Of a stretch of DNA of 57,028 nucleotides, positions 23,167 to 31,692 are shown piece by piece. Each line of letters starts with the position of its first letter. Position 1 is the first letter of the stretch. This DNA comes from a virus. The DNA lies in IMG/VR virus record IMGVR_UViG_3300036716_000382, positions 1 through 57,028 of that record, one strand, 5' to 3'. A program made the position numbers and the translations under genes. A model generated the notes under the pieces. It saw only the letters and a program-made list of their open reading frames with translations, ran no database searches and was not told the origin of the DNA.

Positions 23167-23188
23167 GCTCTCTAAAAACGTTGATTTT

Positions 23189-23380
23189 TCAACCTTTTTG
23201 ATAGGGTGTCTTATCTGCACCAACGATTTTACACGTTGATTGTATATCTTCTATTAAATGGTTAATCTCAGCATCCCGACCAGGCGTTTTAGTGTTGTTA
23301 TACTTTAAATTATACAACTTATCCGCCTGGGCTTTGATACTATCAATCTTTTTACAGAAATCACTAATCCTGTGTAACAT
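23189..23380 (-). CDS. Small protein, unknown
   Basis: 63 residues, MLHRISDFCKKIDSIKAQAD, then TPGRDAEINHLIEDIQSTCK. Helical with two Cys. Overlaps the upstream secreted protein by 17 bases. Last gene before the promoter at 23138-23166. Confidence 0.55.
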   Translation of the reverse strand: MLHRISDFCKKIDSIKAQADKLYNLKYNNTKTPGRDAEINHLIEDIQSTCKIVGADKTPYQKG

Positions 23381-23570
23381 TAGTTACCTTGTGAAATAGG
23401 TCTATAATAGATTGTTTTGTGTTTGCTAATTGCACTTTGCCATCAGCCCACGATTTCTTTTGAAACTCAATTGTTTTGTTTTTTTCAGTTTCAAACCAGT
23501 TCAATACTGGATTTGCGTTAGCACTAACTGTTAAACAGATTAATACTAATATTGACATTAAAGTTTTCAT
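23364..23570 (-). CDS. Small secreted protein
   Basis: 68 residues with a signal peptide (MKTLMSILVLICLTVSANA) and a helical mature part of about 49 residues (VLNWFETEKNKTIEFQKKSW). Similar small secreted proteins occur in marine phages. Unknown function. Confidence 0.65.
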   Translation of the reverse strand: MKTLMSILVLICLTVSANANPVLNWFETEKNKTIEFQKKSWADGKVQLANTKQSIIDLFHKVTNVTQD

Positions 23571-23579
23571 TTTCCTCCA

Positions 23580-24029
23580 TTAATGTATTTGTGGTTTAGT
23601 AAACGGTTCAATTCTGTCCTTCGACTCATAGACGTTGTCCATAATTGAATCGTATTGGTGTTTAGGCATTGCCGATTTCATAATCTTCAACGTTTGTCCT
23701 AAAATTGTCATTAGTACCATAACAGGTTCATATCTATCCATTTGTTTCATATTCCACTCGTGGAAATTATCAACTACTGTTTGTTGTGGGTCTAAAATTT
23801 CTGTATTTTTTTCAAGTCCTTGTAATATTTTTTCACCTGTCTCCTGTAATTCTAAAATATTGATATCTCTTTTTGCTAAATATTCTTGTAATTGATTTAA
23901 GTAATCTTTAGCAGATTCAGTTTTACCTTCATCCATTGTATCTTTAATCATATTAATTACATCTGGTAAAGTCTCCATACCATTAATGTATAATTCTGGT
24001 GCTTCTGTTTTCATATCAATGTCTTTCAT
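23580..24029 (-). CDS. Helical acidic protein, unknown
   Basis: 149 residues: APELYINGMETLPDVINMIK, ESAKDYLNQLQEYLAKRDI, FHEWNMKQMDRYEPVMVLMT and LKIMKSAMPKHQYDSIMDNV. Mostly alpha-helical; no motif recognised. Confidence 0.65.
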   Translation of the reverse strand: MKDIDMKTEAPELYINGMETLPDVINMIKDTMDEGKTESAKDYLNQLQEYLAKRDINILELQETGEKILQGLEKNTEILDPQQTVVDNFHEWNMKQMDRYEPVMVLMTILGQTLKIMKSAMPKHQYDSIMDNVYESKDRIEPFTKPQIH

Positions 24030-24171
24030 ATTTCCTCAATTCTTCAATACTTTGATTTGTATTATAGATACTCTCATCTATATCATTAATTCTTGCTTGA
24101 GAATTGGTAATCTTTTTTTCTTCTTCCAACTCTTTAACTTCTTTTTGTAATTCTTTTATTTTTTCACTCAT
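24016..24171 (-). CDS. Small coiled-coil protein, 51 residues
   Basis: ATG 24171 to TGA 24016: MSEKIKELQKEVKELEEEKK, then NDIDESIYNTNQSIEELRK. Overlaps the 2H phosphoesterase by eight bases and the next gene by 14. Confidence 0.55.
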   Translation of the reverse strand: MSEKIKELQKEVKELEEEKKITNSQARINDIDESIYNTNQSIEELRKYERH

Positions 24172-24586
24172 ATGATATCCATTTAACTGTACCTTTCAAA
24201 TATCCCAATTCGTGTGTATGGTCTACTGGAACAAGGTGGTCTGGATCTTTAAACATACTATTTGCGTCACCAGATTTAAAATCTTTCTTATGTGATATTG
24301 TAACGTGTGCTGGGCCTGGATTAAATCTTTTTAATTTTATTGATGGAAATCTAGTTAAGTTCATTTCGTCAACCCACAATGCTTCTATATTTTTATTTGA
24401 TCTTATCTCACTAATATAAGCGTCAACATCCTCATTAACCAATCCGTTTAACTGTTCATAAGTTTTATCATCTGGTTTATATGCAAGTGTAATATGGTCT
24501 CCTTTTACATCTTCCATCGTGGAATATTTCCTCACAGCATCACAGCTCTCTTTATTCAATACAACTGCAAAATATCCGTTTCTCAT
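24164..24586 (-). CDS. 2H phosphoesterase
   Basis: 140 residues, two copies of the H-x-T/S signature: H31-I-T33 (GDHITLAYKP) and H94-V-T96 (AHVTISHKKDF), 63 residues apart as in LigT, CPDase and related 2H enzymes. The family hydrolyses 2',3'-cyclic phosphates or cyclic oligonucleotides. T4 Acb1 (57B) is a 2H enzyme that blocks CBASS by degrading cyclic nucleotides, so an anti-defence role is possible, as is tRNA repair. ATGA overlap with the gene before it. Confidence 0.75.
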   Translation of the reverse strand: MRNGYFAVVLNKESCDAVRKYSTMEDVKGDHITLAYKPDDKTYEQLNGLVNEDVDAYISEIRSNKNIEALWVDEMNLTRFPSIKLKRFNPGPAHVTISHKKDFKSGDANSMFKDPDHLVPVDHTHELGYLKGTVKWISYE

Positions 24587-24681
24587 TGTTTCCTCATATT
24601 TCCGTGGAATAATCCTCTCATAGCCGCCTCCTGGGACGGTTTAAGAGCTGTCTGTGTATGATTGTATCCCCCTAATTTCAC
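24583..24681 (-). CDS. Small protein with GTG start, 32 residues
   Basis: GTG at 24681 overlaps the stop of the upstream gene (TAGTG) and the TGA at 24583 overlaps the next ATG (ATGA), so it is coupled on both sides. KLGGYNHTQTALKPSQEAAM then RGLFHGNMRKQ. Too short to assign. Confidence 0.45.
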   Translation of the reverse strand: MKLGGYNHTQTALKPSQEAAMRGLFHGNMRKQ

Positions 24682-24878
24682 TATTTTCCTAACTTACTTT
24701 CATTTTCTAAATTTAAATGAATGTCAAAATCTGACTCTATTTTTTTATACTTCGCAAGCAATTCTCTAATTTTACCTCTAGTAAAAATCTTCCTTGGGTC
24801 ATCATCTATTGAATTGTCAACAGTAAGCATTTTATGTAATAGTTCTAGTTCTTCTATAAATTTTAATATTTCAATCAT
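24681..24878 (-). CDS. Small coiled-coil protein
   Basis: 65 residues, MIEILKFIEELELLHKMLTV then IRELLAKYKKIESDF. Shares its first 11 residues almost exactly with the gene at 15699-15881. TAATG coupling with its upstream gene. Unknown. Confidence 0.55.
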   Translation of the reverse strand: MIEILKFIEELELLHKMLTVDNSIDDDPRKIFTRGKIRELLAKYKKIESDFDIHLNLENESKLGK

Positions 24879-25321
24879 TATAATATTGCCTTAATTGGTT
24901 TGTGTTCATCAACAATTTTTTTTAAATCGTCTAAAGGTTTAATTTCTTTTTCTTTAGCAACACAATCTCCCTTTTCGTTGATTATGTCATCTTCTAAAGC
25001 ATAGGTATCTAATTCTACAAAACCATCTTCTTTAGCAAATTCATCATCTTCATAACAAACTTTAGCAACATATTCAGTATCACCTGAATCTGTATAGTTG
25101 GCGTCTACCATATAGGTTTCAACACCTTGATTTTCATCTGTTAAATCTCTACCAATGTTTGAATGGTTTATTCCACCACCGTCCATAAATTTATTATCAG
25201 CGTCATCTTTATTTTTTGCCAATACTTCTTGTTCTACACATAAGGTGTAGTAAGTTTTCTTTCTGTATAGGTTCTTTCCTAAATCCTCTTTAAAAGGATG
25301 TATGTTTGTATCTAAACTCAT
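24878..25321 (-). CDS. Acidic protein, unknown
   Basis: 147 residues: KKTYYTLCVEQEVLAKNKDD, FMDGGGINHSNIGRDLT and YVAKVCYEDDEFAKEDGF. The strand-rich, acidic layout suggests a small globular protein. No family recognised. Confidence 0.6.
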   Translation of the reverse strand: MSLDTNIHPFKEDLGKNLYRKKTYYTLCVEQEVLAKNKDDADNKFMDGGGINHSNIGRDLTDENQGVETYMVDANYTDSGDTEYVAKVCYEDDEFAKEDGFVELDTYALEDDIINEKGDCVAKEKEIKPLDDLKKIVDEHKPIKAIL

Positions 25322-25322
25322 A

Positions 25323-25742
25323 TTATATTACTCTCCATTTCTCTAATTGTTTTTCGGTAAAATTACCGTATTGTGATACTCTTTTTATAGTATCTTCTTT
25401 CTCTTTTTTTTCAGCAGCAATTTGTTCTTCTTGTTCTTTGAACATAGCGTCATTTTCTGCTTCAATTTCTTCTGTAGTCATTAAATGATATTGCATAAAT
25501 CTAGGTCTTACTCCATTGATAGATTTGTATAAATCCCAATGTGTAGATTCAGCCATATAATGTTTAAATTCTTTTAGGGTGTAAATTTTGTAATTTGCCC
25601 AATGTTTTGGGTCTTCTGTAATCATTGAAGACCATCTATGTTTTGGGTCTTCATCAACCCACTTTTGGGATTTGATGTTCATCTGTTTAAGATGTTCTAA
25701 TAATTCTTTGGAAACTTGTTTTTTCATAGTGTTTTTTATCAT
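25323..25742 (-). CDS. Unknown protein, possibly leaderless
   Basis: 139 residues (ATG 25742; an in-frame ATG at 25727 is an alternative). KEFKHYMAESTHWDLYKSIN and GVRPRFMQYHLMTTEEIEAE look conserved, then a charged helix and a short C-terminal FTEKQLEKWRVI. The -10 at 25753-25758 leaves a leader of only about four bases. Confidence 0.6.
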   Translation of the reverse strand: MIKNTMKKQVSKELLEHLKQMNIKSQKWVDEDPKHRWSSMITEDPKHWANYKIYTLKEFKHYMAESTHWDLYKSINGVRPRFMQYHLMTTEEIEAENDAMFKEQEEQIAAEKKEKEDTIKRVSQYGNFTEKQLEKWRVI

Positions 25743-25752
25743 TTATACGTAT

Positions 25753-25781
25753 ATAATACACTAAAAACATAAGAAAGTCAA
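25753..25781 (-). promoter_or_regulatory. Early sigma70-like promoter
   Basis: TTGACT (25781-25776), 17-base spacer, TATTAT (25758-25753), minus strand, with GC before the -35. Confidence 0.72.
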
Positions 25782-25843
25782 GCACAAAAAGCGTTGATTT
25801 TACTAGGTTTTTAGGAATAATTATAAGAACAAAATGAGAACAT

Positions 25844-26413
25844 CTATGATTCTGACCCATATTTTGTGATATAATACGAGTCAACTATGTCTGTAACTGG
25901 ATTGTTGAGTTTTGTCTGATCAAATTCTTTCATTAAATCAATATTAGTATCTTTTACAAACTGCTCATACATTTTAAGTTTGTCTGCATTACCTTTGCCT
26001 GTAGCGTTCTTTTTAATTCTACCTGGCACTATCATATCAAATCGTTTATTGAGTTTGTATAGTTTATGTTTGAGAGCACCCATATTCTCTGCTAGGTTGA
26101 ATACAAGTCCTTTACTTCCAAATGAGTAACCTTCTATAAAAATATTACCAATAGCAGTATCAATAATAGAAAGCGCCCAATCTGAAATTTGGTCGTGTCG
26201 TTGTGTCTGGGAGGTATAGGGTAAATGTAGTCTGCCATTTATCTGTCCATTATAAAAATTACCTTCATATTTTTTCACATTTGTTAAATAATATATCTTA
26301 CAGTTTTTAAACTTAAATTGTCCTTTACAAATACAAATTGCAGGACTACTTAAACTATAATCAATTCCAACTATCTTGGTCTTCGTCTTCATCATCAAAT
26401 ATCGCATCCTCAT
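25844..26413 (-). CDS. RuvC-like Holliday junction resolvase
   Basis: About 183-189 residues; the ATGs at 26395/26392 are likely starts because the segment before overlaps the upstream gene. IVGIDYSLSSPAICI with D18 opens the RNase H-like fold; IFIEGYSFGSKG carries the second acid and LAENMGALKHKLY a helix; IKKNATGKGNADKLKM and NPVTDIVDSYYI give the last acids. It resolves branched DNA during packaging and recombination, replacing T4 gp49. Confidence 0.8.
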   Translation of the reverse strand: MRMRYLMMKTKTKIVGIDYSLSSPAICICKGQFKFKNCKIYYLTNVKKYEGNFYNGQINGRLHLPYTSQTQRHDQISDWALSIIDTAIGNIFIEGYSFGSKGLVFNLAENMGALKHKLYKLNKRFDMIVPGRIKKNATGKGNADKLKMYEQFVKDTNIDLMKEFDQTKLNNPVTDIVDSYYITKYGSES

Positions 26414-26552
26414 CTTCTGTTATTGTGGCGTCAGCACCACAAAAAGGACAATGTTCTGGTTCAGCTTCTTCTTCAATCTTCCATTTTACCCAATAAGATA
26501 CATCACAATTGCTACAGCTGATTTGTATTTTTTTTGATTCGTCTTCTGGCAT
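26361..26552 (-). CDS. Zinc-ribbon protein with acidic tail
   Basis: 63 residues. Two Cys pairs, CSNC and CPFC (about residues 13-16 and 34-37), form a zinc ribbon. The C-terminus is a run of Asp/Glu. The phage may use it as a small transcription or DNA-mimic factor; this is speculation. Confidence 0.65.
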   Translation of the reverse strand: MPEDESKKIQISCSNCDVSYWVKWKIEEEAEPEHCPFCGADATITEDEDAIFDDEDEDQDSWN

Positions 26553-26872
26553 TATTTTTTATTTATACTATAAAAACTATATTTTACGGTTAATTCCTCA
26601 CCACCAGTTATATCTTTTATTGTTTTTAAATAATACTTATGGCCTTCTTTCACTTTAGTACAGTTAGGGTCTTCACTATGATTAATAAAACCACCTAATG
26701 GTGTTCTTATGATTTCATCTGGAAATTGGTTGTGTTGCCCTTGGTTAAAAATTATATGAGATACTCCTAAATTTGTATCTTTCTTTAGAAACATCAAAGT
26801 AAATAAACCTTGTCCTTCTATTTCACTCTTTTCTATTCTTAAACTTGCTGGTAATGGTTCGTATGATGGCAT
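26552..26872 (-). CDS. SET-domain protein (lysine methyltransferase-like)
   Basis: 106 residues, a minimal SET domain: GQGLFTLMFLKKDTNLG, then GGFINHSEDPNC with N64-H65, the SAM-binding NHS motif, KYYLKTIKDITGGEELTVKY with Y98 in the catalytic place. SET proteins methylate lysines; bacterial and phage forms are rare. The target is unknown. Coupled to nrdB by a one-base overlap. Confidence 0.8.
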   Translation of the reverse strand: MPSYEPLPASLRIEKSEIEGQGLFTLMFLKKDTNLGVSHIIFNQGQHNQFPDEIIRTPLGGFINHSEDPNCTKVKEGHKYYLKTIKDITGGEELTVKYSFYSINKK

Positions 26873-27978
26873 TATAGTTTAAACTTTTTAAATTGATCCT
26901 TTATAACATCTTGTTTAACACCACCAATTACATAACTTTCTATTTCAGTTTCTTGTGGTGCGTTTTGTTGTGATCTACTATTCAACCAATGTGTCGTCCA
27001 AGGTAATGGATTATTTGCTGATGATTGCTCATACTTTTGTTCTAATCCTATTGCTCTCATTCTTCTATTTGCTATATATTCAACATATTGGTGTAATAAT
27101 TTTTCTGATAATCCAATCATACTGCCTTGTGAAAACAAATGGGTCGCCCAACGTTTTTCTTCTTGTACAGCTTCATCATAAATTTTATAAACTTCTTTTT
27201 CTGTATCTTTAATTATTTTTAACATCACTTTATCGTTCTCTTTGTTTTTATATAAGTTAAGAATTTGTTGTGACATTGCAAGGTGTTGACTCTCATCTCT
27301 AGCAATCATTGAAATAATTTTTGCTGAACCTTCTAATAATTTAAGTTCTCCAAATGCAAATGAGCAAGCAAATGAAACATAAAATCTTATTCCTTCTAAT
27401 ACATTTACAGTTATCATTGCTAAATATAATGCTTTCTTTAAATCATATTCATTAACTGATTTAGGATTTAATTGATACTTATAACCTAAATGAATCAAAT
27501 GGTCATATGCTTCTGTAACTGACTTTGATCTTTTCTCTATCTTTTCATCTTCTATTATAGTATCAAAAACTTCACTAGGATTTGAATATAAATTTTTGAT
27601 AATATATGTGTAACTTCTACTATGGATTGTTTCAAAGAAATCCCAAGCAACTATACAACCTTCTAGTTCTGGTAAAGAAACAAAAGGTAAGAATGCTAAA
27701 CAAGGTCCTCTACCTTGTACACTATCTAACATTGTTTGATATTTTAAATTACTTGTAAATATAAACTTTTGTGCTTCAGATAATTCATTATAATCGTTTC
27801 TATCTTTTTGTAAAGATACTTCTTCTGGTCTCCAAAAGAACCCTAATTGTTGTTGTGCCAATCTATCAAAGACAGGATATTTAAACGTATCATATCTTTG
27901 TACTGCTAAATCAGGACCAAAAAACATTTGTTGTTTTGTAGCGTCTAGTTTTTTACTTTTATTAAATACACTTTTCAT
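26872..27978 (-). CDS. nrdB: Ribonucleotide reductase class Ia small subunit NrdB
   Basis: 368 residues. Metal ligands and radical site are present: TMLDSVQGRGP (D), LPELEG...WDFFETIHSRSYTYI (E, E, H and the Tyr of SYTYI), and MIARDESQHLAMSQ (E, H). The pair makes dNTPs from NDPs for phage replication. Start overlaps the stop of the metallothionein-like gene (TAATG), and nrdA follows two small genes upstream. Confidence 0.95.
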   Translation of the reverse strand: MKSVFNKSKKLDATKQQMFFGPDLAVQRYDTFKYPVFDRLAQQQLGFFWRPEEVSLQKDRNDYNELSEAQKFIFTSNLKYQTMLDSVQGRGPCLAFLPFVSLPELEGCIVAWDFFETIHSRSYTYIIKNLYSNPSEVFDTIIEDEKIEKRSKSVTEAYDHLIHLGYKYQLNPKSVNEYDLKKALYLAMITVNVLEGIRFYVSFACSFAFGELKLLEGSAKIISMIARDESQHLAMSQQILNLYKNKENDKVMLKIIKDTEKEVYKIYDEAVQEEKRWATHLFSQGSMIGLSEKLLHQYVEYIANRRMRAIGLEQKYEQSSANNPLPWTTHWLNSRSQQNAPQETEIESYVIGGVKQDVIKDQFKKFKL

Positions 27979-28115
27979 TATTGTACTATTTCATCTCCTG
28001 TTTTAACATTTGGTCTTGGTTTCTCACAAACCGAACAATCACATTTCTTACACTTGCAATTCATACAAGTTTCGGGACAATGAGCTTCACATTTACAGTT
28101 CTTACATTTTTCCAT
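27978..28115 (-). CDS. Metallothionein-like Cys-rich protein
   Basis: 45 residues from ATG 28115 to TAA 27978, ten Cys in the first 30 (C4, 7, 9, 13, 17, 20, 22, 25, 27, 30), including CKNCKC, CMNCKCKKCDC and SVC. The pattern of CxC and CxxC is typical of metal-chelating proteins. It is coupled to nrdB by TAATG, so a link to metal supply for the Fe-dependent reductase or to redox protection is plausible. Confidence 0.7.
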   Translation of the reverse strand: MEKCKNCKCEAHCPETCMNCKCKKCDCSVCEKPRPNVKTGDEIVQ

Positions 28116-28292
28116 TTAAATACTTTCTCTATTATCGTAATACTTTTTAAATCCCATATCTTCAAAGTAAAATGCTATATCTTCAGCTGGTACTTGGTCT
28201 GATACTATACAATCATATAGACTTTCATATGAATGTGGATGTGGCCAAGAGTCACATACAACCTTATTTATTTTTTTGTTTTTTCTTTTCAT
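28116..28292 (-). CDS. Small protein in the nrd operon
   Basis: 58 residues, ATG 28292 to TAA 28116: KINKVVCDSWPHPHSYESLY, then QVPAEDIAFYFEDMGFKKYY. It follows the nrdA stop with no gap. Aromatic-rich and conserved-looking; function unknown. Confidence 0.6.
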   Translation of the reverse strand: MKRKNKKINKVVCDSWPHPHSYESLYDCIVSDQVPAEDIAFYFEDMGFKKYYDNRESI

Positions 28293-30620
28293 TTAAATTG
28301 TACACGTATCACAGTTTTCTGGATCGTCTTCCTCTTTTACTTCTTGTTTATCATCTAACACATTGTCATGGAACCCAATAGGATGTGCTGGTTCATCTTC
28401 ATCTCTCTTACTATCATAAGTGTTTTGATAATAAGAAGTCTTCCAACCTAATTTATAGGTTGTCAATAAATCTTCGGCCATTTTTGATATTGGCACTTGA
28501 CCTTCTGTATAATGTTCAGGATTGTATGACCAATTACCACTAATTGCTTGGTCAAAATATTTTTGCATTACTGCAACGATATTTATGTATCCTTCATTCC
28601 CTTTCATATCCCAAAGAAGGGTATAAAAGTTTTTTAATTTATTATATTCAGGTACAATCTGTTTTAATGGTCCCTTTTTAGATTTCTTAACAGACAAATA
28701 ATCTCTAGGTGGTTCAATACCATTTGTAGCATTTGAAACAACACTAGACGACTCACTTGGCATTTGTGCTGATAATGTACTATGTCTTAATCCGTGTTCT
28801 TTAATTTGTTTTCTTAACCATTCCCAATCATATGTTAAATCTCGTTTAACTATATCATCAACATCTTTCTTATATGTATCAATAGGTAATATACCATCAG
28901 CATATTTTGTTTGTTTAAATGCTGAGCAAGGTCCTTTTTCTTTTGCAAGTTTAACACTAGCACTTAATAAGAAATATTGGAATGCTTCTGATAATTTATC
29001 AACTTCTCTCCAAGCTAATTTCTGGTCATATTTGTATCCTTTTTTAGCAAGATAATGAGCAAGTCCAATATAACCAACACCTAAACTTCTTCTCGCTTTT
29101 GTAGAAACTTCAGCTGCATTAATTGGATATTTTTGGTGATCTATAATTTCATCTAAAGCCCTAACTGCTAAATCACACAATGATTGTAAGTCATCATATT
29201 GGTTTATTTTACCCACATTGATGGCAGATAAAATACATAAAGCAATTTCACCTTCTCCATCAATGTGTTGTATTGGAGTGGTTGGTAAAGTAATTTCTTG
29301 GCATAGGTTACTCATAGTCACCTTATCTTTAAAAGAGGAGTGAGTATTACAATGGTCAATATTCATTATGTATATACGACCTGTTTCTGCTCTTTCTTTT
29401 AAAATATCAAAAAATAAAGTTTGTGCTGATACTTTCTTTTTATTAACACTTATTTTTCTTTCTGCCTTTACATAAAGTTCATCAAACTCTGGTGTACCCC
29501 ACGCTTCATATAATTCAGGAACTTCGTGTGGTGAGAATAATGTTATTTCTTCTTCATTAATAAATCTTTCATAAAATAATTTAGATAGTTGTATAGAGTA
29601 GTCTAATTTTCTAACTCTATTATCTTCACTACCTTTATTATTTTTTAAGACTATAATGTCTGCTATTTCTTGGTGCCAGATAGGGAAGTGTACAGTTGCT
29701 GAACCGCCTCTAACTCCATTTTGAGTGCAACACTTAACCGTAGCTTCAAACTTTTTAAGAAAAGGTATAACTCCAGTATGTTGGACCTCTCCCCCTCGGA
29801 TCCTGCTATTGATACCTCGTATTCTTCCAGCATTGATTCCGATTCCAGCTCTTTGTGCGATATACCTTCCAATGGCCATATCGCCAGAGAAAATAGAAGG
29901 TAAGGTATCATCAATATCAACCAATACACAACTCGCATACTGCCGAAGAGGAGTACGAACACCAGCCATAACAGGCGTAGGTATATTGATTTTGAATTGA
30001 CTAATTGCGTCATAATATTTTTTAACATATGACATTCTCCTTTCTGTTGGATATTTTGCAAAGAGAGTAGCAGCAATCATCATATACATAAACTGCGGTG
30101 TTTCATATATTGTATTAATGCTCCTATCTTGTACTAAATATTTGTCTATAACTTGTCTTAAACCTGCATAGGTAAAATCATAATCTCTATTATGATTAAT
30201 CCAGTTCTCCATTCTATCAAAATCTTTTCTTTGATAATGTGTAGTTACTTCTTTATCATATAAACCTGAATCTACAACTTTTTTTACGTGGTCATAAAAG
30301 TGTGGATGGTCCCATAATTTGTGTATAACTTGTTTTCTTAAACTGTAAAGTAGTAATCTGGATGCTACATAAGTGTAGTTAGGAGTTTCTAATGAAATTA
30401 AATCTGCAGCTGATTTTATTAAAATTTGTTGTATTTCGTTGGTAGATATTCCATCATAAAATTGTAAGCCACTATTCATTTCTACCTGTGAAGCTGATAC
30501 ACCTGTTATATCTTCACAAGCATACTCCACCATTTCGTGTATCTTATCAATGTTAAGGGGTTCGCTTTTTCTTCCATTTCTTTTATTGACATTAATAGAC
30601 TCGTATCCTGTGCTTACCAT
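28293..30620 (-). CDS. nrdA: Ribonucleotide reductase class Ia large subunit NrdA
   Basis: 775 residues. An ATP-cone (about 10-100), then the core with YASCVLVDIDDTL (substrate-site Cys), NLCQEITLPT, and RRSLGVGYIGLAHYL. SSVVSNATNGIEPPR is the conserved loop. The C-terminal CDTC pair (ending CDTCTI) passes electrons from glutaredoxin. Complete. It forms the holoenzyme with NrdB and is likely recharged by the phage glutaredoxin at 20.3 kb. Confidence 0.95.
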   Translation of the reverse strand: MVSTGYESINVNKRNGRKSEPLNIDKIHEMVEYACEDITGVSASQVEMNSGLQFYDGISTNEIQQILIKSAADLISLETPNYTYVASRLLLYSLRKQVIHKLWDHPHFYDHVKKVVDSGLYDKEVTTHYQRKDFDRMENWINHNRDYDFTYAGLRQVIDKYLVQDRSINTIYETPQFMYMMIAATLFAKYPTERRMSYVKKYYDAISQFKINIPTPVMAGVRTPLRQYASCVLVDIDDTLPSIFSGDMAIGRYIAQRAGIGINAGRIRGINSRIRGGEVQHTGVIPFLKKFEATVKCCTQNGVRGGSATVHFPIWHQEIADIIVLKNNKGSEDNRVRKLDYSIQLSKLFYERFINEEEITLFSPHEVPELYEAWGTPEFDELYVKAERKISVNKKKVSAQTLFFDILKERAETGRIYIMNIDHCNTHSSFKDKVTMSNLCQEITLPTTPIQHIDGEGEIALCILSAINVGKINQYDDLQSLCDLAVRALDEIIDHQKYPINAAEVSTKARRSLGVGYIGLAHYLAKKGYKYDQKLAWREVDKLSEAFQYFLLSASVKLAKEKGPCSAFKQTKYADGILPIDTYKKDVDDIVKRDLTYDWEWLRKQIKEHGLRHSTLSAQMPSESSSVVSNATNGIEPPRDYLSVKKSKKGPLKQIVPEYNKLKNFYTLLWDMKGNEGYINIVAVMQKYFDQAISGNWSYNPEHYTEGQVPISKMAEDLLTTYKLGWKTSYYQNTYDSKRDEDEPAHPIGFHDNVLDDKQEVKEEDDPENCDTCTI

Positions 30621-30628
30621 ATTACTCC

Positions 30629-31651
30629 TTAACTTATGCGTTTGTATGAATTTAGTTGTGTGATTGCTGATAAACCTGAATAGGTATTATCTGATATAAT
30701 ATTTTGTATTTCTTCTTTTGTCTTGCCGTTCACTATCATTTCGTTAATATCTTTTTCCTTTGTACCTTCTGGCCATATTACTATCATATAAGTCTTATCA
30801 ATCATTTTATACATTCTATCTATTATCTCTTTATTTCTCGGCTCATTATCAAATATAAAAACAACATCCTTTTTTTCAACAGGTAGTTGTAAGTCAGCCC
30901 CACCAGCAGCAAGACAATTATCTAAAAATAAACTATCTAACGGACCTTCAACTATGTATAAAGTATTATGAAGATTTACTCGTTCAAGTCCAAATATTTT
31001 TTGTTTGTTTTCCTGTAGTTTAATTGTTAGATATTTTGGCTGTTCTTTCCCAAATGATCGTCCTTGCAAAGCAAAGACTTCATTGTCAACATCATAAAAT
31101 GGTATAATCAATCTCGGATGTTCGTATCTTGTAAGTGTATTTAGGGAGGTGAAAGTCCCTGGACGCACCTTATTTACAAAGGCTTGAAACTTGTCGCAAT
31201 AATATAATCTATCAAAGTAATCCTTTGGTATTTTTCTTTTTAGCAAATATTTTTTTGCAGGATGTGTATCCTCCAAAGTACTAAAGGCTGTAAGGCCTTG
31301 TAGGGGTGTAGATTTTAATTTTGCTTTTGTGTCTGTTTTGAATTTATCAAATAGACTTTGTTCATTGGTAGGTTTACTACCCTTATATCTTTCTAAAATA
31401 TATTCATCATATAGAGGTCTGTCAACTAATTTTATAAGATTAGCCAAATTGTGTGAAGCACTACAATTATGACATTTAAAAAACATATCATTTTTAACTC
31501 TATAAAGATATGCTCTTGCTTTTGTTTTAGATTTTTTAGAATCTCCGCAAACTGGACATCTAAAATTGAAAAGATAATCTCTTTTCTTTTTAAACTGTTG
31601 TAATCTCGGCTGTATTTTAGATATATAATTTAAATCAATGTAACCACTCAT
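30629..31651 (-). CDS. gp61: DNA primase gp61
   Basis: 340 residues. A zinc finger (CPVC at 32-35, CHNC near 60) is followed by a TOPRIM domain: LYIVEGPLDSLFLDN, then AAGGADLQLP and VVFIFDNEPRNKEIIDRM. These are the primase Zn and metal-binding elements. It primes lagging strands with the gp41 helicase, which is outside the window. The start is about eight bases after the promoter -10, so the mRNA would be nearly leaderless. Confidence 0.88.
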   Translation of the reverse strand: MSGYIDLNYISKIQPRLQQFKKKRDYLFNFRCPVCGDSKKSKTKARAYLYRVKNDMFFKCHNCSASHNLANLIKLVDRPLYDEYILERYKGSKPTNEQSLFDKFKTDTKAKLKSTPLQGLTAFSTLEDTHPAKKYLLKRKIPKDYFDRLYYCDKFQAFVNKVRPGTFTSLNTLTRYEHPRLIIPFYDVDNEVFALQGRSFGKEQPKYLTIKLQENKQKIFGLERVNLHNTLYIVEGPLDSLFLDNCLAAGGADLQLPVEKKDVVFIFDNEPRNKEIIDRMYKMIDKTYMIVIWPEGTKEKDINEMIVNGKTKEEIQNIISDNTYSGLSAITQLNSYKRIS

Positions 31652-31658
31652 AACAAAA

Positions 31659-31687
31659 AGTATATACTATATATGTGAAAAAGTCAA
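31659..31687 (-). promoter_or_regulatory. Early sigma70-like promoter for primase and nrd genes
   Basis: TTGACT (31687-31682), 17-base spacer, TATACT (31664-31659), minus strand, with GC before the -35. Confidence 0.72.
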
Positions 31688-31692
31688 GCAGT

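Noticed and set aside
26559-26567. TATAAATA on the minus strand just before the zinc-ribbon ATG
   Set aside because: It lies inside the SET-domain coding sequence (codons for SINKK) and such octamers are expected by chance in AT-rich DNA.
29663-30076. 137-codon minus-strand frame inside nrdA
   Set aside because: It is a shadow frame of the clearly coding nrdA and has no ribosome site or protein motif.
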